From Lamellibrachia satsuma (lineage: Eukaryota; Annelida; Polychaeta; Sabellida; Siboglinidae), in the NCBI GenBank assembly GCA_033239005.1, contig BSQZ01000001.1:6360001-6424000 (forward strand): a stretch of DNA of 64,000 nt, given 5' to 3'. Of the stretch, positions 1 to 11,400 are shown piece by piece (the first letter of the stretch is position 1; every line of letters begins with the position of its first letter). The position numbers and the translations under genes are program-made. The notes beneath the pieces were generated by a model, which was not told where the DNA came from, searched no databases, and saw nothing but the letters and a program-made list of their open reading frames with translations.

Positions 1-540
1 CATGTCCACTGCATCTAGACAGGGACAGGAACATCCGCAAGATTTTTCTAGAGGGGGACAAAAACATTCTGCCATCTAATTTCAACCAACAATATGTACA
101 CTTACCAAAATGGCTACTTTAAATGAGCAAAAATAATATAATTGTATGTAGTTAATTAACAAATATGCTATGTAATATATTTCACACAACTAGTAATTTA
201 AATAATCTACTCACTATAAAAGACCTAAATAAGTTTACAGAAATTCAGATCCTGATGCCCATCCATCAAGAGTTACTGTACATTAAAGACACAGTTTGCA
301 GGGGGAATAGTACAGTAAATATAGGATAGGAATATATTTATGGAAAACTCTTTAGCATAAACAATATCCACAGACTAAAGAACCTTTCCGATTCTACGTA
401 TTTGCCAATAGGATATGTGTCCAAACTGTATGTATGTAACATATTTTAGCTATCCATGTGGTAGTCCTCTTTCTGACATAACAATCCGTCTGACTGAAGC
501 TGCTTTGATTCTGTGTGTACCATCAGAGTTTAATACGTGA
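1..540. other. No recognised feature
   Basis: AT-rich DNA upstream of the first visible exon; I see no gene or clear repeat in it. Confidence 0.5.
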
Positions 541-544
541 CAGT

Positions 545-1310
545 AGTCTAAGTTACTGGCCGCCTCCTCACAGAATTTAGGAGTTACCTTTGATAACCTT
601 AGACCTTAGTTATGAAGAATGCCTAAAAGAATATGTTTTAACAACCCTAGAAACAAGGAAGTTATAAGGAGATCAGATTGAAGTTTTTAAGATATTGAAT
701 GTGTATGAAAATATTGATAGACTTTTCTCACTCAAGAAAGATACCAGAACTAGAGGACATGAGGTAGAATTAGTAAAGGATGAGTGTAGACTGGATATCA
801 GGAAGTACTCGTTCTCACAGAGGACAATAAATGAATGGAACACATTACAGATTGTGTAACAGCTAGCAGCATGAATATGTTTAAAAACAAGGTTGACACA
901 TATCTCAGCAGCAGCGGATCTAGGGGGGTCTTAGCGATCTCAAGACCCCCTAGGCCATGGAGGGTGGGTTTTAGACCCCCTTGTGTCCATGAGAAATATT
1001 TCGGTAAAGGACAATGTAATAGGCCTACATCAGAACTAGTGTCAATGTAAAGTCTGAATTATTAGCATATGGCTAACATTAACCCTTCTCCCCCACCCCC
1101 CGATTCGTAAGTAGAACAACATATTACCATGACTGACTGAGACCCCCTGCCAACAAGCCTAGATCCGCCCCTGTCTCAAGAAGGCATACGTGTTACACAC
1201 ATATGAAAAATGTTGGACTCTCAATAAGCCAATGGCTTTCTTGTCCACTTCCCATCTGGGCCTTTGCCTTGGACGGCAATCTTGTTCAATCTTGTTAAAT
1301 AAATTTTTTT
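545..1310 (+). mobile_element. CR1-like LINE 3' fragment, interrupted
   Basis: The plus strand carries the end of a LINE ORF2, parallel to the fuller copy at 13300-15735: the RGDQ-like segment, then TRGHEVELVKDECRLD, SVNMFKNKVDTYL and the 3' tail with ccaatggcttt...tgtccact. Frameshifts and stops are frequent. It is split by a short inverted-repeat insertion at 906-1173. Confidence 0.7.
906..1173. mobile_element. Short hAT-like non-autonomous element
   Basis: The ends are inverted: cagcagcggatctagg on the left and cctagatccgcccctg on the right, the latter complementing to caggggcggatctagg. CAG...CTG ends and the GCGGATCTAGG core resemble hAT termini. It breaks a CR1-like copy between tatctca and gaaggc, where tctca is repeated on both sides, an imperfect remnant of a target duplication. 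No ORF. Confidence 0.55.
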
Positions 1311-1334
1311 ATTTTAGACAGCTTATTTCTCAAA

Positions 1335-1460
1335 CATGTCATTGCTGCTTTTATCACATTTGTGACCTACAGTATATGTCTTTTTGTATCGCCAAAACTA
1401 TTGCAACTGCTCTTTTAAGCAGTAGACTTGACTATTGCAATTCCATTTTTAAAATTTTTT
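1335..1460 (+). mobile_element. LINE ORF2 fragment (second family)
   Basis: The frame reads IAKTIATALLSSRLDYCNSIF, a motif of the region after the RT catalytic domain in L2/CR1-group elements. About 125 bp are recognisable, interrupted soon after. It differs from the CR1-like family next to it. Confidence 0.5.
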
Positions 1461-2411
1461 GAAAGACATGAAACGTCAGTGACATTGCATTATTTTTAAG
1501 ATCTGCACAATTACCTATCAAGTACTTTAATCCAAGCAACCACCATATTTACATTCACTGCTCACTCCTACAAGACGTCCCAGAAAGCTTCAATCATCTT
1601 GTTTAGCTTAACCACCAGTTGCTACACCTTCATATAGAGATATATAATAAATATAATTTATATAACATAACTCATGAATTTGTTGTTCTTTTTATGCATT
1701 AAGAAGAATAAAATGTTTACATTCAATAGGCCATACAAAGAGAAATATCATATCTGTCAGAAATACCTTTCTGGCTGTCAGAAACCCAACCCTGTACAGT
1801 TTGTATATTAAATATATTTTAAGTGTTGAATTGTTTTTACCACTAAAAGATTATATGTCAACAGTTATTCTTGTCTTACTCAAATTGTATATAATCATAT
1901 AGGAATGATTTCTTATAAAACGAAGTGCAAAAATTTGCTTGGTGGCAACATATCCCTTTTCAGTCCCAGTTTTGTTACTTTTTCAGAACTTATTTTTGAG
2001 TTTGGCTGATAGATGTTGTTGCTCTGGCTATTAAACTGAAAATGTTTATGCCCAACATATAATCACCATGATTAATTCCAATGTTTGGATTCCAATGGTT
2101 AATACCAGTGTCTAAATTATTAGCCAAGAAAAACTTGATGGAATGCTATATCTAAATATGAGAACTGGTGTTATTGTAAATAAATTATGCTAGATGTCAG
2201 GACCCACAATTTGTTTATTTAGTTCCCCATAGACAGTATATTTACCTGTATGTTGACCTGTTTTGAAAACTGTGTAAATGTATTTTGCAATAACCATTTC
2301 TTATTGCTGACCAATTTCTTGTTTATGTTATCCACTACATATTACCTGTGCTTCTATTTAGATGAAACGGTATACACAACCATTACACAAAATGCTTTTC
2401 TGTGATTTCAG
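1461..2411. other. No recognised feature before V exon
   Basis: AT-rich intronic DNA up to the V-exon acceptor. No signal-peptide exon with a phase-1 end was found here. Confidence 0.45.
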
Positions 2412-2714
2412 CACAACAATTCTTCCAATATGAGCAAAATGTCTTCCCTTGCAACCATAGTCTTCAGTTGAATGAACTGATACAAGTCCGGTGGTTGATA
2501 AACGAAGTGGTATGTGTTGATCTTGTTGTCAAAGCTGGAGGAAATACGTCAATAACATTAGATTGTGGATTGCAAAACCGTGCAGATATGAACATCACTC
2601 ATCTGGCCGTATCCTCACTGGAAACACGTGATGAAGGTGAATTCAGCTGTGTGGTGAAGAAGGATATCTTTTCAGACTTCACAAAGATGACAAGATATAA
2701 TGTCACCATAAATG
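2412..2714 (+). CDS. Gene 1 exon, V-like Ig domain
   Basis: This phase 1-1 exon of 303 bp encodes one Ig domain beginning AQQFFQYEQNVF. The Ig core is visible: the B-strand Cys in FPCNHS, the C-strand Trp in VRWLINE, and the F-strand D-x-G-x-F-x-C motif (DEGEFSC, 2630-2650). Two more Cys (EVVC, LDCG) could form an extra disulfide. N-glycosylation sequons occur at NHS, NTS, NIT and NVT. The acceptor is tgatttcag at 2411 and the donor gtaagg at 2715. The reading frame continues open a little to either side, but the exon edges match those of the paralogue at 52622, where similarity stops shortly outside the exon. A lone 1-1 Ig exon is the classic unit of Ig-superfamily receptors. V-set rather than I-set is a judgement from length and position at the N terminus. 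Confidence 0.85.
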
Positions 2715-2880
2715 GTAAGGGTTTATTTTTTTCAATTAATTAATGTCTTGTAAGTTATAAGCAGTTATTTGCGTTTGTTTCATCATATCATTGTCAGTGT
2801 GTGTTTACATGCATGGGGGTTTGCTGTGACTTCATGATCGTGCTTCCAAGAAAAAGAAAGTTCCATGTTGATGATGCTAG

Positions 2881-3056
2881 ACCTTTCTAATGTATAACCC
2901 ACCCTACCCTTGTCAGATATCCATCAGTTTTATTTCTAAACATATTCACCACACACCTAGCATTAACACAATCACTAGATAATTTGTTCCATTAATTTAT
3001 CATCCTCTGTGAGAATAAGTATTTTCACATATTCAGCCTACATTATTCTTTAAAGG
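2881..3056 (-). mobile_element. CR1-like LINE 3' fragment
   Basis: The minus strand carries the same 3' ORF2 segment seen elsewhere (minus-strand complement of taaacatattcac...ttgttccatt...ctgtgagaa). Strongly 5' truncated. Confidence 0.6.
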
Positions 3057-3654
3057 GAACAAAATCATGGTTTTGGGAATATGTGCTCAGTAGAGTTAAT
3101 AAAATATAACCATTTGCAACTACAATCAAGAATATCAAGCCAGTTGTTTACTATACTATGAACACCTTGTTGAACACACATCATCTTAATTTCATGGGTC
3201 CTGCCATACTGTTAGATAACCCTACATCACTAATGTCCATATTGTTTGCGGCTAAGCTCAACTTATGCAACATATTTTGGCCTTTGTTTACTATGCTTCT
3301 CCCATTCTGACTTAGCAGTTCTCTTAAATGAGAGTTTGTATTGCTTCAGTGTATACCTGTTGGTCCTTCATTCTCGGTCGAAAACATTTAACACGTTGTA
3401 GCAAAAGCATTGATTTCCACACATTGCCAGGTGCTTATTGGTCACCCTGGTCAACATGTCAGCTGCCAGAAAAACTGAGATTTAACCAGAAATTCCACTT
3501 TTAGAATTTTTTTTTATATGTTTGAAACAAGTAAAAGTTGATTGGTTGTAGTTGCAAATGGATAGCTTTTATTAACCCTTTTGGGTGCATTGCTCCAATA
3601 CCATGAATTTTGTTTCGACTTAACTAATGCTGATTTATGCCCTGTAATTCTATT
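3057..3654. other. No recognised feature
   Basis: Intronic AT-rich sequence; nothing supported. Confidence 0.4.
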
Positions 3655-3985
3655 GCCTTCTTGTGGGGTGTGGAAGCATAGTCGTTAGAACGTCGGACTC
3701 TCAGTTGTTGACTTTTCAAAGATTTGGCAATTTTGTTCACACCACTTCGCCACAATTCACTCAGCTGTATAAATGAATACTTAGCTGCAGACATATTTGG
3801 ATACGTAAACAAATAGTTTTCATGCAGTAATTACAGTGTGGCTGAATTCTTACCAGAGAAGTCAGGTTGGTGTTGGAATGTACAGGTCTGCCAGGGGGTG
3901 AAGCGATTTGAACAATCTCAAGAACTGGATACCGCACTATATAAGAATGTACCTTTACCTTTTTACCTTTATTTAAGTTTGGAGA
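3655..3985 (+). mobile_element. tRNA-derived SINE-like fragment
   Basis: The head ggggtgtggaagcatagtcg, followed by ttagaacgtcggactctc, resembles a tRNA 5' half with a Pol III A box; the B box is degenerate. The tail contains ccgcactatataagaatgt followed by repeated tttacc units, a common SINE/LINE 3' tail form. The folding of a complete tRNA is lost. Confidence 0.45.
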
Positions 3986-5390
3986 AAATAGCTTTATCAG
4001 TATCTTCATAACCATTCAATATGTAAAAAACTTGACCGATCTCTTCTTAGTCTCCTGGTCTCTAGTGTTATCTTTCTTAAAATAAATTTTAAGTTTTGTT
4101 TTATTTGAAATAGACATTATTTCATCGTGATGTATTTTTTTTAGTTGGCCTATGGATTTTTTTCTAACGGGTTAGTCAGTCATGAACTTTTTTATAATAA
4201 TACCATATTGGCCAAATTGTCCAGTAGAAATTTGCTAATTTTTTACAAAACAAACATTTGGTTAAAAAGCAAATTTGTGTCTTAAAATGACTAGTAGGGT
4301 TTCCTGAACTTGCAGAAAAATGCAACCAAAATCAACCCTAAGGAATATAATTTTTTTTCATGAACTTTATATATGCACCATTCATTTATCATATTTTCTT
4401 TTATTGGCTGTCCATACCTGTTTGCGCGCACAATGCGTAGCACTGGCCAGCAAGCTAATGCTTAGTATACTTGCTTCGATGTGTATTTCTTGTATCCATT
4501 TACTGTCTAATAATTATAAGAAATGACATGTTTGGCAGAAAGGTAGATCATATATTACATGGACCGATACGTATCTGAAAAAGAAAGGTTTATTTTTAAT
4601 CCAAACGCGAACATGTATACTGGCTGGGGCCAAACTTTATAGAATAGAAAAGAAACCTTTGTACAAGGATTAATATTTTAAATCATGAACCCAATTGATG
4701 AAATATCATTGATTGAGTGCAAAAAATTTCCTGTAGTGATTATTATGAATAGTTGTGTGTTTAACGGATTTGACTCCATTGTGTATACAATGTACGTGGT
4801 ATGGAAAACCAATCATGACTTTGTTAACGATTTTGTCGCCAAGACCTAAAGATAGTTGTCATTTGATTTATTATTGAAAAATCCATAGTTAGTAAGACAA
4901 AGTGTTAAATTTGTACTCTCTGTCTGATTAAGTAAATATATTAAAGTAATTAAGCTGTTAAAATATAATGAATTTACTGCAAAATCAGTTTTACAAAGCG
5001 TGCATGAGCCAGATAAAAAAAAATTACTAATCGGTACCAGTGTTGGGGGGGGGGGCAAATTATAATATGCATTTTTGTTTTGTATAATACCCCTAGTTAA
5101 TTTCACTGTATGAGTTATAGCTTATTTGTGTTATGTCAGTCTTTTATAGATGGGTCAATGCCAACCGAAAGCCAAAAACCTAGGCCGAAGAACATCATAA
5201 TTAATTTTCTTAACATGTTGTTGCTGCTCTCCTCTTAAACTGGGGTGAGGCCGGCACCGATACTGGTCATAAATATTTTGTTATCCCTTCTATGTCACTG
5301 ATCTTGTTTCACTGCAATCTGCACTCACGACAGCATTCACAACCTTACAGACTAGAGACTCCTACTAGGAGCCGTTATTGATTTTCAAGC
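3986..5390. other. No recognised feature
   Basis: AT-rich intron sequence with a G-run at about 5045-5055. No gene or clear repeat identified. Confidence 0.4.
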
Positions 5391-5394
5391 CAAA

Positions 5395-5570
5395 ATACCA
5401 CTCCAGAGATGCCAGTTGGATCAAAATGACCAGGAATAATGCCAGCGAGTGTCACAATAACAAACAATGCAATGTAATATGGTTAATAGCCTACAATGTC
5501 AATTTTAATATGTATTTGACAAAATAAGTACTCACAACCTTACAGGGTGGGGTAGTGCTTATAGAGTGAT
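5395..5570 (+). repeat. Single copy of the satellite unit arrayed at 27-28.5 kb
   Basis: It shares ccagagatgcca, gaccaggaataatg, tgtcacaata, the ttaatatgtatttgacaaaata segment and actcacaaccttaca with units of the array at 27146-28510. It shows the repeat is dispersed as well as tandem. Confidence 0.6.
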
Positions 5571-5639
5571 AATTAATGTGACACTAATTAATAGTTCATG
5601 AACCAAGCCTACAAATATTGAGGTTGGCGAAACAAAAAT

Positions 5640-6125
5640 GCTACCCTGTCTGTGGCCCGGATACAGGAGTATTGCCATACACTCCATGATGATCTCTTAC
5701 AACGAAACAAATTGGCAAATTTTGTGTAAACATGCAAACTTACATGTACTTTCCAACTGTGGTACACAAAAATAAAAACCATACATACAACTTTAAATAA
5801 AAAAACTAAATATTAACAAATTTTCAAAACAAATTATAATTTGGCTGCATGATGTTGTAATCATATAATGATTCTTTTTTACTTTTATAGGAAACTAATG
5901 ATCATTATGATCATATTATGACTATTTTATAACACCTGAGGCAATGTCATGGTTCATATATCTAACAACTAACAACTGGCTTGTACAATTACATTTCTGA
6001 TAGGCAACATCCACTCTGTAATTACTATTAGACAGCAGATCAGAGTAATTACTGATTACACTTCAGAAAGATCAGATCTGAGAGCATCCAATCTCCAATG
6101 TGAGTTCGGTGTGGACACATAATAA
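5640..6125. other. No recognised feature
   Basis: Nothing supported apart from AT-rich low-complexity tracts. Confidence 0.4.
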
Positions 6126-6431
6126 TTTAACAAGATTGCCATCCCAAACAACAAGTTCCAGATAGAAAGTGGACAAGGAAGCCATTGGCTTATCGAGCAT
6201 CTATGTGTAACCCGCCCTTATCAGATATCTCTCAATTCTATTTTTAAACATATTCACACTACTAGCATTAACACAATCATTTGGCAGTTTGTTCCATTCA
6301 TTTATGACCCTCTATGAGAAAGAGCACTTTCTCATGTCCAACCTACACTGCTCCTTAACTAATGCTGTTCTGTATCCTCTTGTTCTACTGCCTACTTTAA
6401 TAATGCTACCATGGCTAAACACCCTCTCCAC
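6126..6431 (-). mobile_element. CR1-like LINE 3' fragment
   Basis: A minus-strand copy beginning at the diagnostic 3' end (plus strand: taacaagattgccatcc... gtggacaaggaagccattgg) and running back into the ORF2 C terminus, as in the copies at 20855 and 41948. Confidence 0.7.
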
Positions 6432-6600
6432 AGGGGCACTGGTAGCAGGCAGACTTGCTGGCAAGTCACAAACTGGCTGGTCAAGTCAAGTTACAAGTCA
6501 ATGACCTGCAAGTCAAGTCTCAAAACAATGACCTCTAAGTCCAAGTAAAGTTTCGAGCTGTCTCTCCAAATTCCAATTCCAAATTCCAATAAATACTTCA
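6432..6600. repeat. CAAGTC-rich subterminal-type repeat
   Basis: Repeated caagtc/aagtca words after acaggggcactggtagcagg resemble the subterminal repeats of non-autonomous hAT elements. The matching right end was not found, so the element boundary is open. Confidence 0.35.
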
Positions 6601-6959
6601 GAGGCAATGCCAATGATTAGCCTAATTGCTTAAAGTCCTGCCTTCGGACATCAGTTAAGTAACATGGGTAAATAAGGCATAGCAATAATGGTTGTATATC
6701 TATACACACTTGGTCTTTTTGCAAACTTGAAACCATAGAACAAATCACAATAATCAACTTAATTAACAGTATAATTAATTGTCATAGTAATTGTCTGAGA
6801 AATGTTCGGCGGGTATCAGAGACCGAGACTTACTCAGTGCAAGTGAGGGTGGCTAGGTTAGCATCCAAGCATGCATGGTCGATAGCCCAGTGTGCCATCA
6901 CAACCGTGAGAGTCTTACTTCTATATGTTAAGGTGATAAGAATCTTGAATCGACGCGGT

Positions 6960-9140
6960 AATGGGTGTTCTTATTCACCTGGAAGAAACTAACACACAAT
7001 GACAAAATAACAAGTGGTGATAGTGCTGATGTTCCACTTCTTTCGAATGAGTATCATTCTGCCCTAATAGTGTTGGCATTCATGCAACAACATAGACAGG
7101 CAAAGGGAATTGCTAATTGGATGAGGAACATCACATCAAGTCAATGATATCATTGTCCAATCAAAGCCGTTGTTGTGTATGCCGACATATCGAACCTATA
7201 TTAACAATAGAAACAGACAAGAAGCTATCTGTCCAAACATCTGAATTGTTTCCAGTGTACGTCATTGGGAAAAGAGAAGTTCCGCCTAAACTCAAAAACA
7301 GATGGTTTGTCTAGAATTCTTGAAGATTCAGCTTCAACAGCACATTGGAGCAACCTTTTATGGATGTGGACCCCATTTTGTTCGACACGTCTAATTAGAA
7401 AAACATTTTATGCACGGTTTTCAACATCATCACAAGGAACCAGGTGGAGGAAGATGTGGGCTACTTGTCCACTGTCAGTGCACCCATGACAGTAATGTCT
7501 ACTGTAAAAAAATTGGCAGTAATGCTATCAAAATAATATCCTTGCTTCAGCCTGAGAACATTTATTATGACATTAATCAAGCTCTATTCATTAAGTACAC
7601 TAGAATAGCATGGAAGCATCCCAACTGGCGTGGAAGAATTGTGCACATAATGGGCAATTTGCAGCTTGTGGTGAAGGGATTTAACAAGATTTAACAAGAT
7701 TGCCATCTTGAACAACAAGTTCTACATGGCAAGTGGACAAGGAAGCCATTGGCTTATCGAGAGTCCAACAATTTTTACATCTATGTGTAGCCCGCCCTTA
7801 TCAAATATCTGTCAATTCTATTTTTAAACATATTCACACTACTAGCATTAACACAAGTGGACGGAGTAAGATCATCCTGAAGATTTTCCCTAACTTAGTA
7901 CACACTGTACAGTATGCATGAGAACACCTGTCCTAAAACTCTTGGTGTTGTTGTGAGCGATGACTTATGCACACATATATCTCGACTAGCACATGGCCTA
8001 TATGGAGGTTTTTTGTTAAAATCGTGGACAGCTGGTATGGTTCTGGATTAGTTACATAGTCAAAATCTTGCTTGTGCTGGTGAGAGGTGACAGGGAGGGC
8101 AACTGGACAGGAATGTTCACTTGGCATGCATCAAAAGAGCAATCCCTGGTTTTTCGCTTTGAACAAGATGAACTACACCAGATATCTTACAATGTACTGT
8201 GCACTAATGACATATTTTTGAAAAGTCTACCATATGAGCATTTCCAATAAAGCGAGGTTAGTTTTCTGAACAGCTCAGACAAAGCAATCCATTTAACTGA
8301 ATCGCGGTCAATGAAACTACAGAAGAAATGACCAACAAGGACACACACACACACACACTACAGGAGGGACACAAGGCACTACTATCTTATCATAAAACCA
8401 CAGAGAATCTTTGTTCAGGCCTGACTCACTTAACCATCATGAGCTTAGGAGTACTAGCACCCAAAAAAATGAATCAGATGTCTAAGAAATTGTTGATCTA
8501 CTGGAGAACAACCTTCCACAAGGACTCCAACACTCCTCTACTCTTACACGTACAACATGCTGCACTGAAGAACCAGGCTCATTTTATTCTAGCAGATGAT
8601 ACTGGTGTCTTTATCGTCTATCTTCATCTAAGCACTGCCATCATCAGCAACATTTTTATCAGGCGGTGGACAAATTCTTGCACCAGAAAGATTCACATAA
8701 CAAAATAGGCTGCAATATTGGGAGTGTGAAGTGTGCTCACTACTACCAGCACTTCCCTCATGAACTGGATGCGACTCCATAAGTTCCCTTGTAAGCCAAG
8801 GAAAGATAACATCTTTGAAAATTGTACTGGTTCGACTCTAAGAACATGAAGGTAGCTGGTGCCTATGCACTACCAGATGTTCTATGCAAAGAAGGACAGC
8901 GAGGACATGCTGCAGCAACACGCACTTCATGCACTTTATCAAACTGCCATCTGGGGACCCAACATATAGAGAGCTCTCCATTTACTCAGGCATCATTACC
9001 AGGCTACAGGTGGGAATTTAATGTCATAGCAAACCTAGCAATCTGTTGGATGATGGGTGACAACTGCAGCATTGTTCTAACATTGTTGCTTCACATGGTG
9101 CAATTTAGATTTCCTTCACAGTGGGTTTGTGACTGAAAAA
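6960..9140 (+). pseudogene. Degraded multicopy invertebrate repeat-family gene, function unknown
   Basis: Several broken plus-strand frames in order appear to come from one ancestral ORF: a CVCRHIEPI segment, a GGGRCGLLVHCQCTHD segment, YTRIAWKHPNWRGRIVHIMGN, HFILADDTGVFIVYL and a C-terminal Tyr/Trp-rich part. From memory, these resemble a large uncharacterised protein family found in many copies in marine invertebrate genomes, with a conserved ADDTDVF-like motif. Frames shift repeatedly and a CR1-like 3' fragment at 7676-7855 interrupts it. Whether it is a transposon protein or a host-derived repeat is not known. Confidence 0.4.
7676..7855 (-). mobile_element. CR1-like LINE 3' fragment
   Basis: Minus-strand copy with tttaacaagattgccatc, gtggacaaggaagccattgg and tttaaacatattcac; heavily 5' truncated and inserted in the degraded gene family copy. 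Confidence 0.65.
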
Positions 9141-9469
9141 GGTTTGACACAAAAATTTGATAGTTAATATAATTTGGCATGTTTCCACAATATTTCGTCC
9201 AGGCTAGGAGAAAGCATAAACTGTGGCAATGTTTCTGTTTTTACGTGATGGATAAGGTTACATTTTGTCTCGATCTACTGCCAACATTCAGCAGCAGAAC
9301 ACATTGAACTTGAAAGCACTCAATTATATAGGTAGAATGTTGCGTAGAGTTTCATAGGAAAGTAAAACTCATTCATTTGATTTGATCATAATAACCAAAT
9401 TACAAAATTAAAAGATAACAGTATTTAGTAGTTATTTAATTAACTAGTCATGTGTGACTAAATCGAACT

Positions 9470-10150
9470 ATATTTAGGGCAGTAGAATAAATTAGTATAC
9501 CACTTGCAAGAGTGGTCAACTTGTCATTAAAAGAGGGAGCTGTTCCTTTTGAATGAAAAGAAGGAAACCGCATACCATTATTTAAAAAGGGAGAGAGAAA
9601 TAAGTCAGATAATTTCAGACCAGTGAGTTTAACACAAGTGATTTGAAAATTATTACAAAGGCTAAGTAAAGACTGTATGGTGGGCTTCCTTGTTAGACAC
9701 ACATTATTAAATCCACCTCAACATGGATTCCTAAAAGCGATGTCATTCTTGACAAATATGTTGTTTTTTGGAAGAAATCGCTAAGTGGATAGATGAGGGA
9801 TCACCAGTAGATATTACCTACTTAAATTTTCAGAAAGTTTTTGACAAAGTGCCACATCAAGTTAAAAGCCCATTTTATTGGAGAAGGTATAATCGACTGA
9901 ATAGAACATTGACTGACTGACAGAACACAGTGTGTTGTAGTAGATGGAGAGGTTTCAAATTAGAAATCGGCTTTGAGTGGAGTACCACAAGGATCACTAT
10001 TAGGACCTTTATTATTCTTAATATATATCAATCACTTGGATGATAATATTACAAGCAATGTACATACATTTGCGGATGATACAAAAGTGTTTAGTAAGGT
10101 TAAAAATGATAGTGATAAACAGCAAAATTTATGTAACCAAAAGCCATAGT
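9470..10150 (+). mobile_element. CR1-like LINE RT fragment
   Basis: The plus strand parallels 14215-14870 of the longer copy: PLARVVNLSLKEG-like start, FKKGERNKSDNFRPVSLTQ, a KVPHQV segment, [18 protein letters not shown] motif and FADDTKVF, all broken by frameshifts. Contains the conserved RT F-A-D-D box. Confidence 0.6.
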
Positions 10151-10189
10151 GGGAATTAGTCGCCTCTATTTCAGAGTCACATCTTGTCT

Positions 10190-10700
10190 GGCTCACACTG
10201 CTAAAAATAATTCTCTTGTTTTAATTAAAAAAACTTTAAACGAACATTTTTCTAGGGAGCCATGTAAGAAAATTATTTTTGTGATTTAAGAAATTTTTCA
10301 TAAGAAAAAATTTCTTGGCTTAAAAAATTAGTTTTTAAAATCAAGAGAAGGCTATAGAAATATTTTCTTATTTATCCAAGAAAATTGTTCTTATCTAAGA
10401 AATGTTTTTTCTTAAATCAAGAAAAAAAGCAAGAGCATTTTTCTTACATTATTTTCTAGGGAGCCACACAAGAAAATGTGTAAATAAAAAAATGTTTTCT
10501 TAAATACAATAAGAATATTTTTTTGGTAGTCATTTTGGATATTTCATGTCAGTAAGAATATTTTTTTGAAAACAAGAAAAACCTTCTGAAAGACTTTCTT
10601 GGAATAAGAAACATTTTCTCATTTAAATATTTTTCTTATAAAAAGAAAAACTACTGATTACTGCATGTCAGCAATCATTTCTGAAAATAAGACAATTTTC
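10190..10700. repeat. A/T-rich AAGAAAA-type repeat tract
   Basis: Many short aagaaaat and attttctt words on both strands, with ttttctagggagcca recurring at about 10250 and 10455. The unit may be about 205 bp. It could form many small hairpins. Confidence 0.5.
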
Positions 10701-11400
10701 TTACCACAAAATGCAAATTGCAATGAAGAGTATCAATTATCAAGGAACGTACTACCGTGAAATGACAAAAAGGATCAAGTGATATTTTTGCCATCACATG
10801 ATGGGACCAAAAGCCATATTTTAACATAATAAAACCTTTTAGATGGCAGACTATAAATTCCATGATTATTTTTTTACATAATGCCCCATTATACATATCA
10901 TAGCAAATATATTGATCAATAAATGAAACAGTCACAAATATGATTAACGTAATAAGACACAAATTGGAACCTCACTAAAACACCTCAAATCAAGGATTGG
11001 GGTAAAAATCAAGTTTCCCCAGGGTTGAATTTGGTTGCATTTTTGTGTGGAAACTCTGGGAACCCACCTGGTCATCTTAGCACATAAAATGGCTTTTTAG
11101 CCTAAATGTCTGGGACATTGTCAATTTCTGCTGGACTAAGATGTATTCAGACACTTAAAATAATTAAAATCTCATTTGTCAGGAAACACAGAAAATAGTA
11201 CACAGATACGCTGTCAGAACCTTTATGCGTTCGAACATGTCCTCATTTTGTGTCATATTAATTAAACTACTTTTTATTTGTGCCGATTATTCTATGACAA
11301 TACATTTATTCAAAAATTCCACGTCATTCCACATACAAATGCAATGAGCGATGATAATCATGGATGCAGTGAGCGATAATATAAGCCACTTACACTAACT
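10701..11400. other. No recognised feature
   Basis: Nothing supported; AT-rich intron. Confidence 0.4.

Noticed and set aside
3655..3740. Functional tRNA gene
   Set aside because: The B box and the 3' half do not fold as a tRNA; SINE remnant fits better.
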